The position numbers and the translations under genes were made by a program. The notes beneath the pieces were generated by a model that was given only the letters and a program-made list of their open reading frames with translations, was not told the DNA's origin and made no database searches. A stretch of DNA of 64,000 nt from Methanosphaera sp. ISO3-F5 (lineage in GTDB: Archaea > Methanobacteriota > Methanobacteria > Methanobacteriales > Methanobacteriaceae), in contig NZ_CP118753.2 in NCBI RefSeq assembly GCF_034480035.2, positions 1,189,287 to 1,253,286 on the forward strand. Direction: 5' to 3'. Positions 29,473-39,014 of the stretch are shown in pieces. Position 1 is the stretch's first letter, and the number at the start of each line of letters is the position of its first letter.

Positions 29473-32400
29473 TTATCTTTTACGTCTTATAATATAGATT
29501 GAAGTTAAACATATCAATACTAATAATGCAATTAATATGAGGTTTCCATTTTGATTTGAATTAATAAACTGACTTGTATTGTTTTGAACTTCATTTGAAG
29601 GTAGTGTCTGGTTTTGTTCAGGTTCAGTTGTATTGGTGCTGTTATTAGTTGTGTTTTCATTTTGTGTGTAATATACATTTCCATCATACCATATAATAGG
29701 AATAGTGTTAATTTTGTTTATTTTATATTGTGTTTTATCTTTGACTGAGTCTGTAGGGATTGTATTTACTTTATTAATCTCGACATTTACAGTGGTGCTT
29801 GATGGATTATAAATGTCATTACTAAGATATGTGATAACACCAGTATAATTACCATTATTTAAGTTTATGTTTTTAAATGTGACTGTGCTGTTAACTATTG
29901 AACCAGTATAATTAGTTCCATTGACTGTTAAGATAGCAGTACCGTTTGTTACTGGATTTCCATTTTCATCAATTATATTTACTTTGACATTAGTCATTTC
30001 ATCAGATAAGATAGAAACATCTGCAGAGGTAATATTAGTATTAAATTTAGGTAGTGCATATGCTTTTAGGATAGCTATAAAATATACTTTAGAAAGATCT
30101 TCCCATTCTTTTTTGTCATCACTTACAAAAGATTTACCTTTTTGTGGATGAATTCTAAGATTATGAACAACACATGCTGTGTTTTCAAAGGTAATTTTAA
30201 ATACATCTCCTTTTTTAATTTGAACAACTTTATCCAATTTAATTGTTTCATATCCACTTATTTTGCTTATTCCTCTTTGAGTATATACATCAACATCGTT
30301 TACTGTTATTGTAAATTCATATTCTCTGCCACTTTCATTGAATACTGTTCCAACAGCACCAATAAGTTCATCATCATCAGCCGTGAAGATACTGGCATAA
30401 TATTTACTTTCTGGAATCCATTTGGAATCTCCACCAACATCATGCTGGTAAATCCTGGTATATTGATCATTGTTAATTATATAACAGACGCTCTCCTTGT
30501 CTGCAAATGATGTGTCATAATATGATAGGTAGAAGTATCCTTCATCACCCCAATCAGTTCCCCAACTGTTTTTAACTATCCATGCACCGTCACCTTCGGG
30601 AGTTTTTAGGAAATTATACTTGGAATAATTGTCATCCCATCCCACGATACAAATCCTATGAGTTGACTCCTGTTTGTCATAACAATATTGTGCACTATTT
30701 GATTTGTTGAAATACTTGTTTTCATCAAAGTTTGCACAATGACTGGCTGCTACAGCACCATAATTGATTAAAGCATTTTTGATTAAATCTCTATCTGTAG
30801 CATTTTTTATTGGAGGAATAATAACCACATTTTGAATATGAATGTCTTCAGGAGTTATGAACAATGAGGATATCTTACCTAGTTCATCATAACCATCATA
30901 TTCATCAGGGAAAACTCCAAGCCAATCAATTAAATAGGCAACAGCGGAAAATGCATTTCCTCCTTCTTTAATAGTGTCTACACCATATTTTGAATATTGA
31001 AGCATTGAATTTTGCATATTATTTACGGATAGGGAATACGTATTATTTGTATATCTAAGCAATGATGATTCCAGTGCTGCCATGTTTCCAAATGCCCAGC
31101 AGGATCCCATGAAACCCTGATTTTTAACAGGAGTGACCCATCCATATTTTCTCAAATCAAATTCCTCAGGCATCTTATCAAATAAGAGAGTGTTGTTGAT
31201 TATTGTAAATGATTTTATCTTATTTTCAAAATTATAGAAATCATTTGTATTATTGAATGATTTAACATCTGATGTGTAATTGTTATCAGATTCATCATCC
31301 ACTTTTCCATATACTGTGCATATACTTATCCCATCAGAGGGATTGTTGAAGTAATTTCCAATTAAGCTTAAAGTAGTATCATATCCATAAACTGCTGATC
31401 CTTCAGAACCAGTATTGTTTACAAAATCATTTCCTTTAAGGAGTACCTCACCCTCATCAAAATAACATGCACCACCATAGGATATGTCATCCATTAGGCT
31501 GTTGGATTTAAATTTGGAATTAAAAATCTCAACATCAGTATAACTTGTATAAATTGCACCACCCTCATAATTTGCAGTGTTGGATGTGAAATTTGTATTG
31601 TTAATAACTAGATTTCCATCTAATTGAAGGATAACTCCTCCAAAATCAGAAAAACAGTTATTGAATGATGTATTATTAATGTTTACATCACTTCTGAAAA
31701 CAGAATCTCCACCAAAACTATCTGTAAAAATGGCACCACCATTGTTTTGACTAGATACATTGTCAAATTCACAGTTAGTAATTATTAAATTTGAAATAAT
31801 TTTTGCTCCAATTGCACCAGCAGTTTTATAAGCATATAAGTTTTTGAATTTGGAATTATTAATTTTTAAAGTTCCATCATTCCTGAAAAAGATTGCTGCA
31901 GCATATTTTGAAGTAGTATTTAAGAATTTGGAATTGTCAACAGTTAACCTTGAGTTTTCCAAATAAATTTGGCCTTTAATAATTTTATCGCTACTGCTGA
32001 TAAATGTTGAATTGACAACATAAACCGTGGAACTAATAGAAGTGATTGAAGCACCATTTTCTCCGCCATTATCAATGAATTTACAGTTATTAATGTTTAA
32101 TGTAATATTATTAGAATAAATGGCTCCACCATCATATGTTTTGTTATCTCCAATACAATTTATGAATGTAACATTGTTTAATGTTAATGTGGAATTAACA
32201 CTAATTGCTGAACCATACCCATAAAAAGCATTTTTAATAATTAAATTATTTATTTCAACATTTTTTCCAGTTATATCAAATGCTTTGGCTTGATTGTTAC
32301 AGTCTATTACATGATTATTTCCATTAATTATAAAATTATTCTTAGTTATATTGATTCCACTAGAATAATCTTTATCAACTTCATTATTGAATTTATAATC

Positions 32401-32589
32401 ATTTTCCAATGTATAACTTGATTTTTCAGCCGTAATTTCCTCTTGAAGATTATTGTATGTTTTATCACCAACGTCTTCTAAATTATCAAAATCTACAGTG
32501 CCATTTAAATCCGCAGCTGATACTGCAGTGAATGAAATAAAAGAAACTACAACTATCAAAAAATACAATATTAATTTTTCATTTTTCAT
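29473..32589 (-). CDS. Secreted adhesin-like protein with papain-family (C1A) cysteine protease domain
   Basis: A 1038-residue extracellular protein. Residues 1-26 form a signal peptide (ending VSA-A). About 60-430 are beta-helix repeats with many NNxF/GGAI motifs. About 475-740 is a C1A peptidase: Q491, C497 in GSCWAF, H644 in THRICIVGWDD and N674 in KNSWG are all present, so it looks active. A lectin-like domain follows (about 745-860), then one Ig-like module, a Thr/Asn-rich spacer and a C-terminal membrane helix (about 1012-1033) before RRKR. It is anchored to the cell surface. The segment is bounded by inverted sites b and c. Confidence 0.88.
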   Translation of the reverse strand: MKNEKLILYFLIVVVSFISFTAVSAADLNGTVDFDNLEDVGDKTYNNLQEEITAEKSSYTLENDYKFNNEVDKDYSSGINITKNNFIINGNNHVIDCNNQAKAFDITGKNVEINNLIIKNAFYGYGSAISVNSTLTLNNVTFINCIGDNKTYDGGAIYSNNITLNINNCKFIDNGGENGASITSISSTVYVVNSTFISSSDKIIKGQIYLENSRLTVDNSKFLNTTSKYAAAIFFRNDGTLKINNSKFKNLYAYKTAGAIGAKIISNLIITNCEFDNVSSQNNGGAIFTDSFGGDSVFRSDVNINNTSFNNCFSDFGGVILQLDGNLVINNTNFTSNTANYEGGAIYTSYTDVEIFNSKFKSNSLMDDISYGGACYFDEGEVLLKGNDFVNNTGSEGSAVYGYDTTLSLIGNYFNNPSDGISICTVYGKVDDESDNNYTSDVKSFNNTNDFYNFENKIKSFTIINNTLLFDKMPEEFDLRKYGWVTPVKNQGFMGSCWAFGNMAALESSLLRYTNNTYSLSVNNMQNSMLQYSKYGVDTIKEGGNAFSAVAYLIDWLGVFPDEYDGYDELGKISSLFITPEDIHIQNVVIIPPIKNATDRDLIKNALINYGAVAASHCANFDENKYFNKSNSAQYCYDKQESTHRICIVGWDDNYSKYNFLKTPEGDGAWIVKNSWGTDWGDEGYFYLSYYDTSFADKESVCYIINNDQYTRIYQHDVGGDSKWIPESKYYASIFTADDDELIGAVGTVFNESGREYEFTITVNDVDVYTQRGISKISGYETIKLDKVVQIKKGDVFKITFENTACVVHNLRIHPQKGKSFVSDDKKEWEDLSKVYFIAILKAYALPKFNTNITSADVSILSDEMTNVKVNIIDENGNPVTNGTAILTVNGTNYTGSIVNSTVTFKNINLNNGNYTGVITYLSNDIYNPSSTTVNVEINKVNTIPTDSVKDKTQYKINKINTIPIIWYDGNVYYTQNENTTNNSTNTTEPEQNQTLPSNEVQNNTSQFINSNQNGNLILIALLVLICLTSIYIIRRKR

Positions 32590-32769
32590 AGTTATCCTCT
32601 AAATGTATAATGTAATGTATTTATCTTCAATAAAATATTTAAATTTTAGGAATTCTTTAAAAAACTTGTGTAGCTTTTTTTATGTGCCGATAGTAGAGAA
32701 TTGATCTTGTTTAAATTTTAATAATGTATTATACTGAACAAATGATAAATAAATGGTACTTTTTTTATC

Positions 32770-33337
32770 CTAATAAATTCCCTTGTAACTCATTATCCAT
32801 GATGCTATTAAACATCCAAAACAGGAGTATAATATTGCTGGAGGATAATATAAATATCCTATAATTATTCCTATTATAATTAGTAATATTATGATAATTA
32901 TTTTCCTTGTTATAATTTTAACTCTATTTTCTAGTTCTTTATTATTTTTTTCCAAATTTTAGTATGTAACAAGATTTGAGGAATAATATATCAATTATAA
33001 TAAATATTAATCCATATAATAACTGGGGAAAGAATATATTGAAATCTTTAATGATTATATTTGTCAGGAAAAGGTATGAATGATAGTACAAATAGTATTG
33101 CACCGGTTAACCATATCACCTGATGATTAATGTTTTCAATGTATTCATAGAATTTTTGATGATTATTCCAGAAATTATAACATAACAGGAAACTTACAAA
33201 GTATGAGAAAAAATACATTTTTAAGTTTAATATAGAATTTAAAGTAACATTATCAGGTAATGGTATTTCTAGAACTATTATAGTTATAATTATAGTATTA
33301 CTGCATCAACTAATGCTTCAAATCGTTCTGTTTTCAT
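32770..33337 (-). pseudogene. TMEM175/DUF1211 family protein, broken by about three frameshifts
   Basis: ATG 33337 starts MKTERFEALVDAVI, the helix 1 motif of TMEM175 proteins; after slips near 33298, 33060 and 32950 the frames continue TIIVLEIPLPDNVTL, FFSYFVSFLLCYNFWNNHQKFY, NIFFPQLLYGLIFIIIDILF and IIGYLYYPPAILYSC. Together these give a protein of usual length (about 190 residues). The last slip is in a 7-A run. The open frame 32770-32955 is this gene's C-terminal end, not a separate gene. Confidence 0.65.
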
Positions 33338-33478
33338 TATATCAAATCCTTGAAATGTCTGAATGTGAAAATCCATATGCAAACTGTGATTAAACATGAC
33401 ACTAATATACTTATAGGATATCCTAGAAATGCGATTATAAAACCAATTAAAATTACTATTAAGGGTAAACTTTTTTGT
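33337..33478 (-). pseudogene. C-terminal fragment of a membrane protein
   Basis: A frame open from site c reads SLPLIVILIGFIIAFLGYPI then SILVSCLITVCIWIFTF and stops at TAA overlapping the ATG of the TMEM175 remnant (TAATG). It has two hydrophobic helices. The N-terminus is cut off at site c. The original family cannot be told. Confidence 0.45.
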
Positions 33479-33504
33479 GTTCGTTAAACAGTTAAGATAA
33501 CGAA
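33479..33504 (-). repeat. 26-bp imperfect palindrome, site c (inverted)
   Basis: GTTCGTTAAACAGTTAAG...ATAACGAA; with its right flank to 33515 an exact inverted copy of site b. A run of nine C follows at about 33521-33530. It lies 70 bases before the start of the ALP gene at 33574. Confidence 0.9.
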
Positions 33505-33573
33505 TGAAATTTGACCCTCCCCCCCCCATATACATTATCATAGTAAATTATAATTATTGGAGAATGGTCTGAT

Positions 33574-36500
33574 ATGATAAAAATAGAAAAAGTATTACTC
33601 TTTGTCATAGTATTGATATTTTTGGTGGGAGTTGTCAGTGCAACAGAAACCCCTCAGGAAGACCAATCTTATACAAATGATGATACAATCGTAAGTGATA
33701 TAAGCACGGTATCACAGGATAATAAAGAAACAATAAAATTTGAAGAAAAGAATTTAATGGATGATAATCCAAAAAAATAGGTGAAAGTAAAACACGATCT
33801 ATAGAAAAGAAAACAAAGGACTCTAACCTCAAGAAAGAGGGGATAATAGAAGTACATAACTACACAGAACTAGTAGCTGCTATAAATACTGCAGGTAGTG
33901 CAAGTTCTGATACTACCATCCGCCTACTAAGTGGATCATACAATAATACAGGAACAATCACATGGAATCATGGTGGTATGGTACTTACAATAGATGGTAA
34001 TGGACAAACAATCAACGGACACCAACAACAAGTATTCCTTATAAGTGCGGGTACTTCTATGATTCTTAAGAACATCACAATAACAAACGCAACAGGAGAA
34101 CAGGGAGGAGCAATAAGTAATTTTGGTATTTTAACTGTAACAGACATCACATTCACAAACAACAATGCAAACGAGGGGGGAGGAATTCGTAATGTAGGTA
34201 TTTTAAATGTAATAGAATCTACTTTCACAAATAACACAGCACAAATTGGTGGTGCAATATTTGTGGGAGGCTGGATAAATCTTACAAACAACACTTTTAA
34301 CAAAAACACTGCAACAAGTAACAAGGAAACAATAGACTTAAATGGTTGGTGGAATGGAATACACGAGGACAATCTTTATGAATCCACAGACATAGCCCTC
34401 AATGAAATAAAAATAAGTATAAAAGATGACCAAGACACTTTCCAACAAGATGAAGACATAATCCTAAACTACACTATACAACTAACAAATCCTATGTACT
34501 ACTGGGACTTTGAAACAGGAATCAATGATATAACCCTCTACATCAATGGAGAAAAAAACATAACAACACAATACGAAAACATAACACTAAAAGGTTTAAA
34601 AGCAGGAAAATATGAAATATACTATACCACATGTAACCAACAATCAAATACTGTTACATTCAAGGTAATAGGTGATTCACAAATAACCACACCTGAAGAA
34701 TCATATGAATACTATGAGGGAATAAACAATAAAATACCACTTCATATAACAGACCCTAGTAGAGAAAAAGGAACAATAAACATAACAATAAAAGATCAAG
34801 ACGAATACAAACAATTATTCACTTACTATAACATAGGTGATGGATATGAATTACCAACAGAATCACTAGCAAGTGCACTAAAAAACCTTTACAACCCACT
34901 AAATGACTCCTACCTCATAAATGTAACATATAGTAGTGACTGTACAAATCCAAGCTCAACAGAATTCACACTAAACATCACTAAGCAAAGAAACACCACA
35001 ATAGTATATGACATAATAAACAACACACAAGGAAATGTACAGATAAATGTCACCGTACAGGATGCAATATACAAGACACCAATAGCTGATGCAAACATCA
35101 AAATTACCGGTGACATAAAGCAGAACACCACCAGTGGAATAATAACAGACAACACACTCACACCTGGCGAGTACCAGATAACAGTACAATACCCTGAAAC
35201 AGATGACTACAAAGAATCAAATGCAACAATAAACTTCACAGTAGAAATAGATAAAGACAAAAAATAGCTGAACTCGAAGGACAAATAGAAAACCTCACAG
35301 AAAAACTAGATGAAGCACAGGATAATATAGAAAACCTTACAAATCAACTAGAACGAGCAAACAATGAAATAGAAACATTAAACAACACCAACAATAATTT
35401 AACAACACAACTAATAGAAGCAATGGAGAAAATAGAAACACTAAACAATCAAATCAGTAACCTCACACAGGAAACCACACAAAAAGATAAGAAGATAGAA
35501 TATCTAACAGAACAAATAAGCAACTTAACAAAACAACTACAAGATGCAGAAAAAGAAATACAAACAATCACCCAAGAAAACAATAACCTAAACAATCAAC
35601 TGGAACAAACACGAGAAGAAATAGAAAACCTACCAACACAACTAAACGACACAACACAACAGTTGGAAACTGCAAAAGACCAAATAAACAACCTAACACA
35701 ACAATTAGATGAAGCACAACAAACAATAGAAACACTAAACAACACAATAAAAGAACTCACCAAACCACCATTAAACACAACAATCACCATAAACCCAATA
35801 AAATCCAGCATAGGAAGCATAACCAAAATAACAGCCAACATACAAGATGAAAATGGAGAAAAAGTAACAGGCGGAAAAGCAATCTTCAAAATAAACGGAA
35901 TAACACTAAAAGACGAAAACTGTAACATAATCTATGCACAAGTAAAAGATGGAATAGCAAGTATAAACTATAAAGTACAAAACGTATGGATAAAAAACAC
36001 CACCTACATCGAAGCAGTATACAGCGGAACAGAAAACTACACCTCAAGCAGAACCAAACAAAACGGAATACTAAACATCACAAAAGGAAAAGTCACAATA
36101 ACAATAGATCCAACAGCCACCACAGCAAAAGCAGGACAAACCATAACACTAAGAGCAAAAGTGCTGGATGCTAACGGTGATCGTATAAACAATGACAAAG
36201 TAATATTCAAACTAAACGGCAAAACACTAAAAGACAAGAAAGGAAACACACTATACGCACAGATAATAAACGGCGAAGCAATACTAAACTACACCATACC
36301 AGCAACATACAGTGCAAAAACATACACACTTACAGCAGTAATTGGAGGAAACTACTATCAACGTACAGAAACAAACGGAACACTCACACTAGAGAAAAAA
36401 GCAGCGCTCATCACACCAAACAGTATAAGCACCAAGAACAAGAAAACCACAGTAAAAGCAACAATCACTGATGAAACAGGCCAACCACTAGCAACCACCA

Positions 36501-36676
36501 CTAAACTGGCATTCAAAGTAAACGGTAAAACAATAAACAATGCTAATAGTAAAAACGTAAAAATAGACCTATCATTCACAACAACACTCAGACCAGGACT
36601 CTACGAATTACTGATAATAAGTGGAGAAAATGGAGTGTACAAAACAGGAAAAGTAACAACAGTACTGAAAATATAA
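33574..36676 (+). pseudogene. Adhesin-like protein with beta-helix, coiled coil and Ig-like modules, two frameshifts
   Basis: A roughly 1030-codon gene in three frames: 33574-33780 (signal peptide MIKIEKVLLFVIVLIFLVGV...VSA), 33782-35267 (short beta-helix with GGAISNFGILTVT repeats and Ig-like modules) and 35269-36676 (heptad coiled coil LTNQLERANNEIETL-type, then the shared C-terminal modules ending LYELLIISGENGVYKTG). Both joins are poly-A tracts (7 A near 33771, 6 A near 35259) and both are repaired by one extra A. It could be a dead gene or a slippage switch. No C-terminal membrane helix. Confidence 0.8.
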
Positions 36677-36786
36677 TTAAACCAGACTAAAATCCAAAAA
36701 TATAAAAACAAAAACACAGGAAGAAGAGTTAAAAATTATACTGAAATCCTCTTCATCACATACTCTTTTTATTAGATAAATTATAA

Positions 36787-37468
36787 TTATTCTTTTTCAA
36801 TCACAAACCGTGGAACAGCACTTTTAAATGGATCAAAGTTTTCTATATTCTTTACTGCCATGTATTTCATACTTACTTTGTAGTGTAATGTGGATGGCAA
36901 TCGTAGTATTCTTTTTGTGTCTATGCTTACTTTGGTGTCGCATAGCCCTTTTTGTATGTTTGCTATTTTTAGGAGTAGTTTATCGTATCGTGTTGGTCTT
37001 ATTTCTCCCCTTACTATTCCCCATTGTCCCTGATTTACTAGTTCTCGTCTTTTTATTATGTCATTTTTGAGTTGTTTGTTTAGTCCTGTGTAGATTTTAT
37101 TTTTTTGTAGGTGGTTTATTGTGTATTTGAACCAGTTTGTGTATACTTGTGGGTAGCCGAATGGTATTGTGAAGTGTTGCAGTCTTTCATGTAGTTGTGG
37201 TACTTCTGCTGCTATTAGGTAGTTTACTAGTTCTGTTCTTTGTGTGTTGTCTAGTGTTAACAGTTCCGCGTCTTGCATTCGTAGGTGGTATCCACGTCCT
37301 GAATATACATTGTGTATGTCTTTGTATCCTAGTTCTCGTATGTTATCACTTATTCTTTGTATTATTTCTTTTGCTTCTTCTAGGCAGTGTGGACATACTT
37401 CTCCCTCTTGACAGTCACATGTTCTTATGGATTGTCCTTTGCATCCACATCTATTACATCTAAATATA
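36787..37468 (-). pseudogene. Truncated DNA primase small subunit (PriS) C-terminal fragment
   Basis: The open frame covers about 227 codons: FRCNRCGCKGQS, CDCQEGEVCPHCLEEAKEII, NVYSGRGYHLRM (the SGRGxH motif of archaeal/eukaryal PriS), and KRILRLPSTLHYK...FDPFKSAVPRF, the conserved end. The first hundred or so residues, with the catalytic Asp motif, are absent: the frame is truncated at site d (37469-37494) with no start codon. It cannot be an active primase; the cell's working priS must be elsewhere. Confidence 0.8.
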
Positions 37469-37494
37469 TTCGTTATCTTTAATCTTTAACGAAC
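37469..37494 (+). repeat. 26-bp imperfect palindrome, site d
   Basis: TTCGTTATCTTTAATCTT then TAACGAAC. The PriS fragment ends at its left; a cas1 3' remnant starts about 108 bases to its right. The site and following 200 bases are homologous to 38536-38760. Confidence 0.9.
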
Positions 37495-37690
37495 TCTTAT
37501 TTATTTTCTTTATTTTACTAGTTTAAAATATTTTCCATTATTGTTTTTAGAGTATTACTAGGATATTATTTTATTATTACTGAAATGGGGGTGGTTTCCC
37601 AATTACCAGTATATTTTGAAAATTATATACTTTTCATTATTATTTATTGTTTGTTTTAACGATTTTACTTGTTTTTCTATTATTTGATAA
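37495..37690. repeat. About 195-bp direct repeat, first copy (cas1 3' end and flank)
   Basis: Together with the preceding site, this block aligns by eye at roughly 75-80 percent with 38562-38760: shared TTTCTTTATTTTA, AGTATTAC, TTATTATTACTGAAA, ACTTGTTTTTC and ATTATTTGATAA in the same order and spacing. It covers the end of the Cas1 frame and about 110 bases beyond it. Confidence 0.75.
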
Positions 37691-37881
37691 TATGTTAATT
37701 CTTCATCATAATAATGGATTTTGTTATGAATTTTATCCATTATACTTTTTGTCAGCAGATATTTTGATTCTTTTTTTAGAAGGTTTGTTCTTTTATCTAT
37801 GTTATCTTCTGTGATTTGTTTTCTGTTAATTAATGAAAATACTGTTTTATCTATTATTTGTTGTCTGAATTCTTCTATTTT
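37603..37881 (-). pseudogene. Cas1 C-terminal fragment
   Basis: Ninety-two codons read KIEEFRQQIIDKTVFSLINR, KQITEDNIDKRTNLLKKESK, YLLTKSIMDKIHNKIHYYDE, ELTYYQIIEKQVKSLKQTIN and EKYIIFKIYW. The (E)xFRxxxxDxxVxxLINR signature followed by a long helical region with a final xYxxFxxxW is the C-terminus of Cas1 in type I/III CRISPR systems. A stop (TGA) closes the frame upstream, so the catalytic part is gone. The fragment lies between site d and the antitoxin gene. Confidence 0.75.
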
Positions 37882-37979
37882 TCAAAATTATTTATAAAAC
37901 ATATACTCAAATATAAATAATATAATAATTATATTCATATATAATTAATTAACACTATTATAATTGAGGTGCTTAGAAA

Positions 37980-38228
37980 ATGACTATGAAAACTATACGA
38001 GTATCTGAAGAAATTCATACAAAACTCTCCCATTTAGGCTTAAAATCTGAAACTTATAATGATATAATTGGAAGATTAATCACTGTATATGAAGAAGAAT
38101 ATCTAGATGATTTTAGTGATGAAGAAGCTGCTTATTATAATGAAAGAATTAAACAATTTGAAAATGGAAACTATGAAGGAACTAGAAAAGTTGATTTAAA
38201 TGCAATCAAAGAAAAAAGACATAGATGA
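37980..38228 (+). CDS. Antitoxin of a RelBE/VapBC-like toxin-antitoxin pair
   Basis: An 82-residue protein starting MTMKTIRVSEEIHTKLSHLG, the archaeal VapB/DUF7557-like DNA-binding N-terminus, with an acidic C-terminal half that would wrap the toxin. GAGGTG (37965-37970) is the binding site. The toxin frame starts 29 bases before its stop. It normally represses its own promoter. With the toxin frame broken, it may be an orphan. Confidence 0.75.
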   Translation: MTMKTIRVSEEIHTKLSHLGLKSETYNDIIGRLITVYEEEYLDDFSDEEAAYYNERIKQFENGNYEGTRKVDLNAIKEKRHR

Positions 38229-38510
38229 ACCCCTTTATGAAATCTTTGAAGATAAAAAAGCAATAAAATTTCTAGATAAACATTTTAATGATATCGATTT
38301 ACAAAACCGTATAGAAGATAAATATTACTGGTTATCTATAAATCCATATAAAGAAGCTCAAAACTCTTTTAAAAGTAAAAAAATGCCATAAATGTAAAAA
38401 AAACCCGAATTGGAAATTATAGAATCATCTATTTCATTCATGAATCTAAAAAAGAAATAGAAATTATTGACATAGGACTACGAAAAAATATTTATAAAAA
38501 ATTGGATTAA
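38200..38510 (+). pseudogene. RelE-like toxin, frameshifted
   Basis: The first frame (38200-38391) reads DEPLYEIFEDKKAIKFLDKH...WLSINPYKEAQNSFKSKK; after one added A in a 7-A run near 38379 it continues NAINVKKTRIGNYRIIYFIH and IEIIDIGLRKNIYKKLD. The (R)(I/V)GNYRIIY and IGLRKNIY motifs are those of the RelE/ParE mRNA-interferase family. As written the toxin lacks its catalytic C-terminus. Confidence 0.7.
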
Positions 38511-38535
38511 TTTCTTTATAATTTGTCTAATTTAA

Positions 38536-38561
38536 TTCGTTATCTTCAATCTTTAACGAAC
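38536..38561 (+). repeat. 26-bp imperfect palindrome, site e
   Basis: TTCGTTATCTTCAATCTT then TAACGAAC, 25 bases after the RelE-like stop. A 12-bp extension on its left (TGTCTAATTTAA) is shared with site f. Confidence 0.9.
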
Positions 38562-38760
38562 CTTTATTTTTTTCTTTATTTTATTAATTTAAAATAGTTC
38601 CTATATCATTTTTTTAAGTATTACTGGAAAATTATATTATTATTACTGAAAAATGGTGTTGGTTTTCCAGTTACCAATCTATTTTGAAACCAATAATCAT
38701 CATCATTGCTTATCGTTTGTCTTAAACGCATTTACTTGTTTTTCCATTATTTGATAAATG
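38562..38760. repeat. About 195-bp direct repeat, second copy
   Basis: Second copy of the block after site d. On the minus strand it contains YDIYQIMEKQVNAFKTNDKQ and, one frame over, IIGFKIDW followed by a stop, matching YYQIIEKQVKSLKQT and IIFKIYW of the first copy, so it is a second, more decayed cas1 3' remnant (38671-38770). Confidence 0.7.
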
Positions 38761-39014
38761 TCATATAATACAATATTTTTTTTCTAGTTGATTGAAAAGG
38801 ATAATATTTGAGACTTTTTGGACATTATTATGAAGAGATATCGACATTTTGTATCATTTTTTTGTCGATTATGATTGTTAATTACATGTAAAACAAGGAT
38901 ATTGTAGATTATATTCTACAATTATTTAAATATTAATAATTTTGTAGATTATAATCGACTAAATATATATATTATAAAATACAAAATATATACAACAAAA
39001 CCATGAGGATAATT

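Noticed and set aside
32770..32955. Independent 61-aa membrane protein
   Set aside because: It lacks an ATG (TTG directly after a stop) and continues the broken TMEM175 homologue in the next frame.
33574..36676. Three separate ALP genes
   Set aside because: Only the first piece has a signal peptide, and the pieces join smoothly with one added A at each poly-A tract, so one broken gene is the simpler reading.
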